Assembly: GCA_024509875.1 (NCBI GenBank) | Contig: JAMPIV010018786.1 | Location: 169,345-233,344, forward strand | Source: Oreohelix idahoensis | Taxonomy: Eukaryota; Mollusca; Gastropoda; Stylommatophora; Oreohelicidae | Direction: 5' to 3' | DNA length: 64,000 bases | Made by a program: the position numbers and the translations under genes | Part shown: positions 28,721-41,159 of the stretch, one piece after another | Numbering within the stretch: position 1 is the first letter of the stretch | Layout of the letters: each line of letters starts with the position of its first letter | The notes under the pieces: generated by a model | Database searches by the model: none | Told to the model about the DNA's origin: nothing | What the model saw: the letters and a program-made list of their open reading frames with translations, nothing else

Positions 28721-30749
28721 TGTCGTGGAATATTCTAATCCACATATATAAATTATCAAGTAAATATAAAGCCTAATAAATACATATAATAAATAAAGGA
28801 AGAAGAATGGTAAAGAACAGTGCTGTCACAATGACTGTACTCGAAATCCCCTTGTTTTCTACTACGTATGCAAATTGTAACGTTTCACGTTGATATTAAA
28901 GGCCTTCTGCAACATACACGCGTTTCCCAAACACACAATAAAATGTGCTGCCTTTCTAAGAAAAACCTTGAAATATGCAAGTTGACCTAAATTTTAAATT
29001 CCATTCATGTCTTTTTCTACACTATGTTACCAAGATCAAAAGACAGATGGACAAAAGGATAGCGAGAAGGGAGAGGCAGAAAGCCGAACACTAAACACGC
29101 TTCGCGCGATACACAAATGCTGCCATCACGCGTGTAAGACTACAAGCACTAACTTTTTCGGACGGACAGTGATAAATTCACTACCCTTCCCAGAGTTAGG
29201 TTTTAAAATCATAAAAAAACGCTTATTAGGAAAGATAACAATAGATGGGTTTACGGTTGAAAACATAACAGTACCCAGACAGCACATCTTCGAAACAGGA
29301 GGTAGAAAATACATATTTTGAACGCAGCCACGTAGCTCTTTTAAATTTGGATATTTGGGTTCCTTAGGGCTTGCTGACCAAGAATATGTAAAACGTTACG
29401 CAAATAGTCCAGGAATTAAAAAATTATACCCAAAATAAAATAGTGGGGATGCCTGACAGCATGGAATCATTTCTGCTCATAAAATTTTTTATAACGTGTT
29501 TGAAAAAAATCTTACGTTACAGAATTAGCCTACCATGTAAACTCCAAATTGATTGGAGCGCAACAAATGAAAGACTAACCACGATTGGTCGGGCTATAAA
29601 TACTATCTTTCGTTGTTAGGGGAGACGTGAAAAGGTAACATTTTTTCAAACACTTGTCGAAACGTGGCCTCATTGGCTAGACTCGCTGATATACTCACTT
29701 AGGAGCGTTAGTTCGAGACCACTAGTGCAAATAATCTTGATAAAGCAACAGTGCGTTGAAGCCAGCTCATATTTGTGTTAAATAAAAGCCTGGAACATAA
29801 GCAGATGGGAATTTGTGCCAGTAATTGTGCCAGAATTCATTGCTAATCAACGTATCTGTGTTTATTTCCATGAAATTGTGGGACCGTGGTCTTGATGGTA
29901 TTGAGCAGCACCTGGTCAGAGCTTTGCTGAATCCAGAGTCGGACAGCATACTCCTTGGTTCATTTAGCTATCAGTGAGGTGTCTCCAGAGCCCAGAGGAG
30001 AATTCGAGCAGAGGAGTCCTTTCCTGCCGCCATCACGCAAGATAAGCTGATTTGGCCAGCTGAGCTCAACATTATGTCCCCTCATCTTGAAATGACTTTG
30101 TAAAAATAACATTCAGAGGGGAATTTAATTGTATTAATATCAGGAACTGAGAACATCTCCAATACTAGTCCCAAAAGACAAACTATTGAAGTCATGATGA
30201 CAAATACCAACAGAGCTTGAACAAAACAAAACCAGTATTACCTCATATTACCACTACACAACTGACACACATAGGATATTTTAATAATATATGTCACTAC
30301 AATATTCATATTGATAAAGTCTGTACATATACTTGTAATTAAAATTGATTGTGATTCCTGGTTCCTTTGTATTTGAATCAGGACACATATACCTTTATGA
30401 TAACCATGAATACATATTGTTATTTGAAAAGTTATCAGTGACTCCTTAAGATATTCTCATAGAGTGTTATATGTATGTGAGTGTCACAGTGTTGTCAAGA
30501 GTAGTGGATTAAATTAAATTGTTTATCTGTCTGTTGTTGTGACTTACACTTCATCATACACATACCCTAGACACCTAACGTAGTCATCACACTATTCCAG
30601 AATAATTCTGACTGAGATATATAGATATGTGGTAGCAAGTAAGGTTATCTATAATACACTACTCTTAATAGATATAGATACCTTCACAGCTGATCTCAGT
30701 CAGTACACTAAGTCCCCTATAAATATTTATAACATCCCACTTCACCACA
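28721..30749 (+). repeat. El2 5' LTR
   Basis: TATA box TATAAATA at 29595-29602 and polyadenylation signal AATAAA at 29781-29786, about 180 bp apart. About 65 bp after the TATA lie A-box-like (tggcctcattgg) and B-box-like (agttcgagacc) elements in tRNA order. A 104-codon frame at 29007 is shared by both LTRs, but it is not kept in the diverged LTR at 62154 and is probably fortuitous. Confidence 0.93.
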
Positions 30750-30951
30750 TATATTGGGGTCTCGCTCTTGGGATTTTGAATCTTTCCATATTAAAAATAT
30801 TGGGGGTAATTCACTTCAGGGAATATAAGAATTAAAAGGTATCCTTGGGTGGAATTAAATAAGGTTGAGCTCACGGTGCCTGTGTTGTCCATTAGATATA
30901 TTTAGAGATTAAATTGTTGGTTAGACATTGTAGAAACTTACCTGATAGACA

Positions 30952-32994
30952 ATGGCGGACCTGGCCAAGTTTCGATCTGCTGCTGTACAGACTGCAAAAG
31001 AGTTAGGATTAGATGGGCAAGTTATGGTTGCCTATGTCACTACGGAATGTGACAAATTTATTGAACGCGAAGAAAGAAGATTAGAAAAAGAGGCCGAAAG
31101 AAAGTTAGAGGCTGAGACTAAGAGGTTGCAATTTGAAGCTGAGGCTGAGACTAAGAGGTTGCAGATTGAGGCTGACAAAGAGGCTAAGAAATTGGAAGCA
31201 GAAAGAGAAGACAAAAGATTAGCTGCAGAAAGAGAAGAGAAGAAAGTAGCTGCAGAAGAAAGAAGATTGACTGCAGAGAGGGAAGCAGAAAAGGAGGAGA
31301 AGAGATTACAAAGGGAACATGAGTTACGACTAAGGGAGTTTGAGTTTCAAGGCCATGCTCCTGAAAATGGTGCCAGTCCCTTTGCCTCTGATGCTACGGT
31401 TACTCAGGGAGCCTCAACCTCAGCTATGAACTTTCATTTAGATCATTTTGTTGAGAAAGACGATGATATTGAGAGCTATATAAATAGATATGAACTATTA
31501 GCTACCACATATGGGTTAGAGAGAGAAAGGTGGAGCTTAAAGTTATCTCAGGGACTTCGTGGGGCAGCTTATGAAGTTTTTGCAAAAATGAGCAGAGGTG
31601 ATCAGGAAAATTATGATATGCTAAAGCAGGCTCTTTTGTTAAGATATGAAAAGAATGCTGAATTTTATAGGAAAAAATTTAGGAATGCTAAACTACTGTC
31701 AGGTGAAACCTATCACCAGTTCTCTGCACGAATAGAGACATACTTGGAGAAATGGACTTCTCTGGGGAAAACCCAAGATCTTAAGGAAATGGTCCTTATA
31801 GAGCAATTAAGAGAGTCCATGGCTCCAGACCTGAGAAAGTTTCTCATGGAACAAGGTGCAGAGAGGCTGGGTGAGTTGCTAAATGTTGCTGAAAGGTATC
31901 AAGCAGCTCAAGCAGAGGTAACAGGTAATAAAAAGAAACAGGTGGATAACTTTAGGGCACCACAGAACTTTAATAAATTTGATCCTAAGGATCAAAATAA
32001 AGGTAAGCACCAATTTGATAGGCCACGGTATGAAAATAAAAATAAATTCCCACAATTCGATGAAAGGAAATATAATGAAAGAAAATCTTTCAACCAAGGA
32101 AAAAGGTGGTGTAAGAATTGTCAGATGGACAATCATGACACTGACCGTTGCAGAAGGAAACCTGTGTATATGGCAACCCTTCAGGTCAGGTCGACCTCAA
32201 GACAGGAGGAGGATATTATGTTAGATACCACTCCAGAAGAGATGAGGAAGGCACAGGCTGGGGATAAAACACTCAAGCCTTGTTTCAGAAAATTGTCAAC
32301 TTGTCATACAACTCCAGGCAAGGGAGATTTTTACATGAAAAACAAGTTGATGTATAGGAAGACTGGAGCTAGATCCAAAGGTCAGGGACAACTGGTACTT
32401 CCTAAAAGATATAGGGCAGACTTAATAAGGAGCCTACATGTGAAACCAGATGGGGACCATGAGAAGATAGGTACCATCATTCAAAAGGTGGCTCACAATT
32501 ATTATTGGCCCAAAGCAAGATGGGACATTGAAAATTTTGTAGAAAGGTGTAGCATAGCACATGAGGGAACACCCACAAGTGGGAACATGGATCAGGACCT
32601 GGACACGCCACGGGGCAAAATTAGGCCTGATAATAAAAAGAAATATAAATTTGAAAAAGTGGACCAAATGGAATGGGAAGCCCCTTTTCACGGACAAGCT
32701 TCACTTAACTGTTTTACAATGGCCACTATGCGGAGAGTGCAAAAAGATGTCTTACCCCAGGATAAGCCGAAAATCCCTCAATCGGACTTAAACAAACTGG
32801 AGGAAGAGGATGTAGGGAGGAAATCTCTCATCAAGAATTTTAAGTGGGGAGAAAGCCCCAAAAAAAGAATTGGTAGCGGTCGTTTTGTGAATGATAATTC
32901 TGGGAGGAAAAATCATCACTATAAAGCTTCGAGTGGAAGAGACCATACCGGTGCATGGACAAATAGGTCCACACAATTAAAGGTCCATATGTAG
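30952..32994 (+). CDS. El2 Gag plus integrase remnant and unknown insert
   Basis: 680 codons from ATG 30952. The Gag N-terminus is like that of El1 and El3, then a long Glu/Lys/Arg coiled coil (about 40-130) and a capsid-like core (YINRYELLATTYGLERERW). A CCHC knuckle follows at about 386-400 (CKNCQMDNHDTDRC). Protease is missing: the next sequence is already the pre-integrase helix (MRKAQAGDKTLKPCFRKL). The H2C2 finger keeps its YYWP signature but lost its second cysteine (FVERCSIAHEG). Then comes a Lys-rich segment of about 140 residues (such as VDQMEWEAPFHGQASLN) that I cannot assign, where the integrase core should be. Confidence 0.85.
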   Translation: MADLAKFRSAAVQTAKELGLDGQVMVAYVTTECDKFIEREERRLEKEAERKLEAETKRLQFEAEAETKRLQIEADKEAKKLEAEREDKRLAAEREEKKVAAEERRLTAEREAEKEEKRLQREHELRLREFEFQGHAPENGASPFASDATVTQGASTSAMNFHLDHFVEKDDDIESYINRYELLATTYGLERERWSLKLSQGLRGAAYEVFAKMSRGDQENYDMLKQALLLRYEKNAEFYRKKFRNAKLLSGETYHQFSARIETYLEKWTSLGKTQDLKEMVLIEQLRESMAPDLRKFLMEQGAERLGELLNVAERYQAAQAEVTGNKKKQVDNFRAPQNFNKFDPKDQNKGKHQFDRPRYENKNKFPQFDERKYNERKSFNQGKRWCKNCQMDNHDTDRCRRKPVYMATLQVRSTSRQEEDIMLDTTPEEMRKAQAGDKTLKPCFRKLSTCHTTPGKGDFYMKNKLMYRKTGARSKGQGQLVLPKRYRADLIRSLHVKPDGDHEKIGTIIQKVAHNYYWPKARWDIENFVERCSIAHEGTPTSGNMDQDLDTPRGKIRPDNKKKYKFEKVDQMEWEAPFHGQASLNCFTMATMRRVQKDVLPQDKPKIPQSDLNKLEEEDVGRKSLIKNFKWGESPKKRIGSGRFVNDNSGRKNHHYKASSGRDHTGAWTNRSTQLKVHM

Positions 32995-34895
32995 CTATGT
33001 TAAGAACGTGGACTGATGAAAAGGCAGAGGAAAACATTACATCTTCATACCAATATGTGAATGAGCTGACCACTCGGTTAAAAACTGGCTGGAAACTTGC
33101 CAATGAAAATTTGAAACAAGCCAGGAAGAAACATGCTGCCTATTATAACAGGAAGGCGAAGGACAGAAATTTGGCTGTGGGAGAGAAAGTACTGCTTCTT
33201 TTGCCTGGGAGTCAGAATAAGTTACAAATTGGATGGCAGGGTCCATATACAGTTCTAGAGAAGGTGTCTAGAACAAATTATAAGATAGATAAGAAGGGGA
33301 AAGAAAAAATCTATCATGTGAATCTCCTGAAGAAATATTTGGAAAGAGAACATCAGGAAGAGACACACTTGTTGACCTTGTCCATCGCCATGGAGATGAA
33401 AAAGGAACCACTTTCATCATTTGAATATCCATTACACCCCTGTGAGACAGCGGCACAGGTGAAAATCAGTACACATTTAACGAAAACTCAGAAAGAGAGA
33501 GTGCAACAGGTTCTAAATAATCATGCAGAGGTGTTAACAGACCGACCAGGGCATACAAACCTATTGGAATATGATATGAAACTAATAGACTCCACACCTG
33601 TCTGTATGAAACCATATTCGATTCCGTTTGCTAAGGAGAAAGCTTTGAAGGAAGAGATAGACTATCTATTGAAGGAAGGAATTATTTCGCACAGTGAGTC
33701 TTCGTATAGTTCCGGTGTTGTACTCTTAAGGAAGCCCTCTGGAGAACATAGACTCTGTATAGATTACAGGAGACTGAATGCTATTACAGAAGGACAGGTG
33801 GATCCATTGCCGGATACAAATCAGCTGTTTGCCAGGCTAAATAAAGCTAAATATTTCTCAAAAGTGGATCTGAGTAAAGGATACTATCAGATTCCAGTAA
33901 AGCCTGAGGTTAGACCATACCTAGCTTTTAGTACCTCAGAAGGACACTATGAGTTTAATAGATTGCCATTTGGATTGAAGAATGCGCCTAGTGTCTTCTC
34001 TAGAATGATGAGAAAATTATTGGATCCTCTGAATAATCCCTGTATAACAAATTTTATGGATGATATCCTTATAGCAACAGAAACATTTGAGGAACACATT
34101 GACTCTCTGAACATGCTGTTTGATCGACTTAGGGAGGCAAATTTAACAGCCCGACCAACTAAATGTTGCGTTGGATGTAAAGAATTGGAATTTTTGGGAC
34201 ACACAGTTTATCAGGGAAACATGACCCCTGACCCAAAGAATTTAGAGAAACTACAGAAAGCCCCGAGACCACAAACCAAGAAGGACGTGAGATCCTTTGT
34301 CTCATTATGTGGTTTCTACCAGAAGTATATCAAAAACTTTAATTCCATATGTGCACCGTTAACTGAATTGACACGTAAAGGACATCCAGATCGCATTACA
34401 TGGACACCACAATGTGAAATGACTTACCAAGAATTGAAGGAAAAGCTCACAAGTAAACCCATTTTGAAATTACCTGACTTAAGTCAAGAATTCATTGTAA
34501 GGACGGATGCCAGTAATATTGGGCTAGGAGCAACTCTACTACAGAAATCAGATGCATTGGATGGGGAATTAAGCCCAGTGGCATATGCTAGCAGAAAATT
34601 GAATAAAGCTGAAATCAATTACTCAACTAGCGAAAAAGAATGTCTTGCAGTAATATGGGCGATAAAGAAATTCAATATTTATCTATATGGGAAGGCATTT
34701 AAGTTGCAAACAGACCACAAACCTTTATCGTTTCTAGCACAGGCTAGGCATGAGAACTCCAGGTTACTCCGATGGTCTTTACTTTTGGCTCCATATAATT
34801 TTAGCATTGAGTATATATCTGGAAAAACCAATTTGGGAGCGGATTTTTTAAGCCGCCATCCGTGTGATGAGAATCACCGTAAACCCCAGAAATAA
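32967..34895 (+). CDS. El2 integrase C-terminus, reverse transcriptase and RNase H
   Basis: The frame is open from 32967; the first ATG is at 32997, overlapping the end of ORF1 in the -1 frame. Residues 1-115 are the integrase tail with GWQGPYTVLE (GPY/F). RT follows, with VDLSKGYYQIP and the catalytic FMDD at about 353, and LCIDYRRLN upstream. RNase H starts near 500 (RTDASNIGLGATLLQ), has the conserved E in SEKECLAVIWAIKKF and ends with DFLSRHP. All RT/RNase H motifs are intact, and the LTRs are nearly identical, so these enzymes may have been active recently. Confidence 0.9.
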   Translation, partial: VHTIKGPYVAMLRTWTDEKAEENITSSYQYVNELTTRLKTGWKLANENLKQARKKHAAYYNRKAKDRNLAVGEKVLLLLPGSQNKLQIGWQGPYTVLEKVSRTNYKIDKKGKEKIYHVNLLKKYLEREHQEETHLLTLSIAMEMKKEPLSSFEYPLHPCETAAQVKISTHLTKTQKERVQQVLNNHAEVLTDRPGHTNLLEYDMKLIDSTPVCMKPYSIPFAKEKALKEEIDYLLKEGIISHSESSYSSGVVLLRKPSGEHRLCIDYRRLNAITEGQVDPLPDTNQLFARLNKAKYFSKVDLSKGYYQIPVKPEVRPYLAFSTSEGHYEFNRLPFGLKNAPSVFSRMMRKLLDPLNNPCITNFMDDILIATETFEEHIDSLNMLFDRLREANLTARPTKCCVGCKELEFLGHTVYQGNMTPDPKNLEKLQKAPRPQTKKDVRSFVSLCGFYQKYIKNFNSICAPLTELTRKGHPDRITWTPQCEMTYQELKEKLTSKPILKLPDLSQEFIVRTDASNIGLGATLLQKSDALDGELSPVAYASRKLNKAEINYSTSEKECLAVIWAIKKFNIYLYGKAFKLQTDHKPLSFLAQARHENSRLLRWSLLLAPYNFSIEYISGKTNLGADFLSRHPCDENHRKPQK

Positions 34896-34962
34896 TAATA
34901 AATTTCTCTATGTGAATATAGAATAAAGGACTGACATATAATGTCTGTTTTAAGAGGGGAGG

Positions 34963-36993
34963 TGTCGTGGAATATTCTAATCCACATATATAAATTATCA
35001 AGTAAATATAAAGCCTAATAAATACATATAATAAATAAAGGAAGAAGAATGGTAAAGAACAGTGCTGTCACAATGACTGTACTCGAAATCCCCTTGTTTT
35101 CTACTGCGTATGCAAATTGTAACGTTTCACGTTGATATTAAAGGCCTTCTGCAACATACACGCGTTTCCCAAACACACAATAAAATGTGCTGCCTTTCTA
35201 AGAAAAACCTTGAAATATGCAAGTTGACCTAAATTTTAAATTCCATTCATGTCTTTTTCTACACTATGTTACCAAGATCAAAAGACAGATGGACAAAAGG
35301 ATAGCGAGAAGGGAGAGGCAGAAAGACGAACACTAAACACGCTTCGCGCGATACACAAATGCTGCCATCACGCGTGTAAGACTACAAGCACTAACTTTTT
35401 CGGACGGACAGTGATAAATTCACTACCCTTCCCAGAGTTAGGTTTTAAAATCATAAAAAAACGCTTATTAGGAAAGATAACAATAGATGGGTTTACGGTT
35501 GAAAACATAACAGTACCCAGACAGCACATCTTCGAAACAGGAGGTAGAAAATACATATTTTGAACGCAGCCACGTAGCTCTTTTAAATTTGGATATTTGG
35601 GTTCCTTAGGGCTTGCTGACCAAGAATATGTAAAACGTTACGCAAATAGTCCAGGAATTAAAAAATTATACCCAAAATAAAATAGTGGGGATGCCTGACA
35701 GCATGGAATCATTTCTGCTCATAAAATTTTTTTATAACGTGTTTGAAAAAAATCTTACGTTACAGAATTAGCCTACCATGTAAACTCCAAATTGATTGGA
35801 GCGCAACAAATGAAAGACTAACCACGATTGGTCGGGCTATAAATACTATCTTTCGTTGTTAGGGGAGACGTGAAAAGGTAACATTTTTTTCAAACACTTG
35901 TCGAAACGTGGCCTCATTGGCTAGACTCGCTGATATACTCACTTAGGAGCGTTAGTTCGAGACCACTAGTGCAAATAATCTTGATAAAGCAACAGTGCGT
36001 TGAAGCCAGCTCATATTTGTGTTAAATAAAAGCCTGGAACATAAGCAGATGGGAATTTGTGCCAGTAATTGTGCCAGAATTCATTGCTAATCAACGTATC
36101 TGTGTTTATTTCCATGAAATTGTGGGACCGTGGTCTTGATGGTATTGAGCAGCACCTGGTCAGAGCTTTGCTGAATCCAGAGTCGGACAGCATACTCCTT
36201 GGTTCATTTAGCTATCAGTGAGGTGTCTCCAGAGCCCAGAGGAGAATTCGAGCAGAGGAGTCCTTTCCTGCCGCCATCACGCAAGATAAGCTGATTTGGC
36301 CAGCTGAGCTCAACATTATGTCCCCTCATCTTGAAATGACTTTGTAAAAATAACATTCAGAGGGGAATTTAATTGTATTAATATCAGGAACTGAGAACAT
36401 CTCCAATACTAGTCCCAAAAGACAAACTATTGAAGTCATGATGACAAATACCAACAGAGCTTGAACAAAACAAAACCAGTATTACCTCATATTACCACTA
36501 CACAACTGACACACATAGGATATTTTAATAATATATGTCACTACAATATTCATATTGATAAAGTCTGTACATATACTTGTAATTAAAATTGATTGTGATT
36601 CCTGGTTCCTTTGTATTTGAATCAGGACACATATACCTTTATGATAACCATGAATACATATTGTTATTTGAAAAGTTATCAGTGACTCCTTAAGATATTC
36701 TCATAGAGTGTTATATGTATGTGAGTGTCACAGTGTTGTCAAGAGTAGTGGATTAAATTAAATTGTTTATCTGTCTGTTGTTGTGACTTACACTTCATCA
36801 TACACATACCCTAGACACCTAACGTAGTCATCACACTATTCCAGAATAATTCTGACTGAGATATATAGATATGTGGTAGCAAGTAAGGTTATCTATAATA
36901 CACTACTCTTAATAGATATAGATACCTTCACAGCTGATCTCAGTCAGTACACTAAGTCCCCTATAAATATTTATAACATCCCACGTCACCACA
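34963..36993 (+). repeat. El2 3' LTR
   Basis: Follows the polypurine tract directly. The promoter TATAAATA is at 35839-35846. Confidence 0.93.
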
Positions 36994-36998
36994 AATAT

Positions 36999-38632
<1,634 letters not shown>

Positions 38633-38726
<94 letters not shown>

Positions 38727-38739
38727 TATATATATATAA
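38633..38739. repeat. (TA)n microsatellite
   Basis: TA run to the right of the Tc1 derivative, with one extra A near 38723. Confidence 0.95.
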
Positions 38740-39520
38740 TATTATTAACCGTAACCGTCGTCAAACAGTCTACCATCTGGCAAAAATCCCTCCTGTGCAT
38801 CTCATGAGTCCTTTGTCTTCTATTGCTCTGGCGGACATCCACTTGTGCCCATATGCTTTGACACCATGTGCTCATACGAGGGATTAAGTTATCAAACGAA
38901 TTCCTTCTATTGTCAAGGTGGCTGTGTCCAGCACCACACAATAATTTGTCTAACGTGCCAGGTGTATTCCAAAAGATAAGTAAGGTTGGAAATATCAAAG
39001 GTGATTAAAGTTACACTAAGTAAAATCCCTAATTAAGAAAGATTACTTTAAAATGATAAAAGAGCAAAACCGGGAGAAAAATAAAATAAGAACGATAATG
39101 AAAAAAGGTAAAGACGAAAAAGATAGGATCACATTATGACAAGGGTTAAAGTTCAATTAGTTTGGTAATGACCTTACACAATTGTCAAGATTTTTGATGA
39201 CAGAAGCTTATACAGTTTAAAGACGCCTACTTGTCCCATTCTCCAGATTATGCGCCATGGATCAAACTTGACGCTTTTAATGCGAATGGGTGACACAAAT
39301 TTTAATGTACAAGAATCTCAAGAAAGTGAAAAATACTGAGAAAAAAAACTCCTAGCATCACAAGACTCTAAAGTGTGTAATGATGGCTCCTCTCAATTTT
39401 CTCGTATGACTGTACCTTCAATCTCACAAGATTTCATTCCCACAAATACTAAGTGGGAGATTTCAAAGTGTGAAAAGTTAGAAATTGCTGCTGCAATAAA
39501 AGAGTCAAGCTGGCCTAAAG
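38740..39520. other. Unassigned spacer
   Basis: No recognised gene. A frame at 39373-39555 immediately precedes the OTU homology and may be its decayed upstream part. Confidence 0.4.
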
Positions 39521-39524
39521 CCGA

Positions 39525-39970
39525 AAGTCGGTCTTGGAAAGCCAATAAAATTTGACAAAATAATTAGAGATGGAAACTATTTGTTCCGAGCTAACTGTCA
39601 AGACGTTTCGCTTTCTCGAGAATTTTATACAAAAGCACGAGAAGTTACAACTGAAGCTATGAAAAGTTCAGATCACTGTCATGCATTCACACAAATTATC
39701 GTTTTAAACTCGTTTTTCAGTATCTTAAAGGAAGTCACATCGCAGAAGATAAAACCTGGAGTACAGATGTTGAACTATATGCACTTGCCACTGCACTACA
39801 AACACCTATTGCTGTGCATTATAAGGCCCCAGGTACATGTGATTATACTTGGTATTTCACCTATCCACTTAAAAATATGTCGAAAATTAGGAGGCCTCCT
39901 CACTGCAATTACCACTAGCTCTGCATTTATCTATTAAACAATGGTTACCACTATTATAGGGTCTTATGAG
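39525..39970 (+). pseudogene. OTU-domain protease pseudogene
   Basis: One frame gives GKPIKFDKIIRDGNYLFRA (39530-39595), which fits the OTU cysteine-protease nucleophile region, except that the catalytic Cys is Tyr. After a frame change near 39715, TWSTDVELYALATALQTPI and YTWYFTYPL fit the central OTU strand-helix. A stop interrupts at about 39916, before NNGYHYY, the probable catalytic-His segment. Frameshift, stop and Cys loss make it dead. OTU domains occur both in host deubiquitinases and in transposable elements; the source here is unknown. Confidence 0.7.
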
Positions 39971-40135
39971 TAGCTTAAGGTCAATCTGTCAGGGTTAGTT
40001 TTGATATTATAAAGTAATTTATAGTATATTTCAAATGAATGTCATCTGTCCATTTTTACTTTACTAACACTCTTTATTTATACTCAGTAGAGTCCTTACC
40101 AGGTAGGAAAAAAACGCATTTATCATGTGTTATTA

Positions 40136-40215
40136 TTCTTCTTCTTCGATCCATAGCCGACGGATGTCAAAGCAGTCAGTGGCCATTACGCCTGGCGGCG
40201 TCTCTAGACCAGACA
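40136..40215 (-). pseudogene. LINE 3'-end fragment
   Basis: The reverse complement ends with a GAA-repeat tail (40136-40148). It carries sequence homologous to 425-490 (ggccactgactgctttgac), including the last codons and stop of the LINE at the window start. Strongly 5' truncated, or the 3' end of the copy that starts near 42850. Confidence 0.75.
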
Positions 40216-40239
40216 GTGCAGGGGAGCAACTGCATTAGT

Positions 40240-41157
40240 GAGTAAACAACCTTGGGATGACCACAGTTGATTCTTTTATCACTGATAATAGTTCATTGAT
40301 AATGAGATAATCCTGTCTGGGCAGATTTGCTGGAGAAGTATCCATCTTGAAAGAGATTACATGTGATAATTTACGAAGTCGTAAGTGTAAACATGATTGA
40401 TAATAGACGGAAGCTGGCATACCATATAAGGTGACTTGTAAAAAACACATTTATTTTTGCGTTTTTTACGCAGGAATTTTTCATGAGAGAGGGGGAAATA
40501 TACGCATCTTGCATGTGATTGGCTTGGCATTTGAGGTGTAAACAAACAACATTTCTGATTGGCGCCTTGTCATATAGTAGCAATCTGGAAGTGGGCCGAA
40601 TGTTGCTTTATAATTTAGCGCCATGTGGTTTTACCGCACTGTGAAATTCAGTTCGTCAGGAAGATAGTAAGACAAGCCAGAATAAGGAATATGATCAGGA
40701 TTCCACTTTAAAGGACCGGACAACGTATTTGAGCATCTTGTGTATTTGCACAACGACAAGTCTGTCTTTATTAATACGGAAAGCTTGGAATCCTAGGAAC
40801 CTGAACACTAAGTCATAGTGGGAGTCTATTGTAAAGTAACAACCCAGACCAAGTGTAAGAGGAATCTTAATGAAGCTGCCTTAACTATTTCTCTGAGCCA
40901 GAAGTCGGTATTTCACAAAGACAATTTAGGGTAAGATGTACATTTTATAATTCTATATTTTGCATTTATTAATATGCGAAAATTACTAGTGGATGTCCAA
41001 GTCATACGAGGCTGACAACTTCCGCATATAGAATGACGGTTTCATGAACCACCATTGCGAGAACTGGTGGCTGCTTTATGCGGGTTTCTCAAAGAGAATC
41101 AAAAGCAGTAGTCCAAAGTTCTATATGGAGCAGGGATGGATGATGATAGAACTGTTG
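40240..41157. other. Unassigned spacer
   Basis: No recognisable gene. Short frames near 40371-40583 look random. Confidence 0.5.
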
Positions 41158-41159
41158 TA

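Larger units (their letters stand above)
28721..36993 (+). mobile_element. El2: young Ty3/Gypsy element, Gmr1-like, lacking protease and integrase core
   Basis: LTRs 28721-30749 (2,029 bp) and 34963-36993 (2,031 bp) differ at only about six positions. They begin TG, end CA, and are flanked by a perfect AATAT duplication (28716-28720, 36994-36998). The primer site starts near 30755 (TGGGGTCTCG) and the polypurine tract is at 34951-34962 (aagaggggagg). Coding order is Gag, CCHC, integrase zinc-finger remnant, a roughly 140-codon unassigned insert, integrase C-terminus, RT, RNase H. Integrase remains upstream of RT, as in El3. Confidence 0.93.

Noticed and set aside
28338..28751. Short ORFs either side of the El2 left border
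   Set aside because: Random-looking composition; one runs across the LTR boundary.
29007..29321. 104-codon ORF in both El2 LTRs (also at 35249)
   Set aside because: Two copies of one recent LTR are not independent evidence, and the diverged LTR at 62154 does not preserve the frame.
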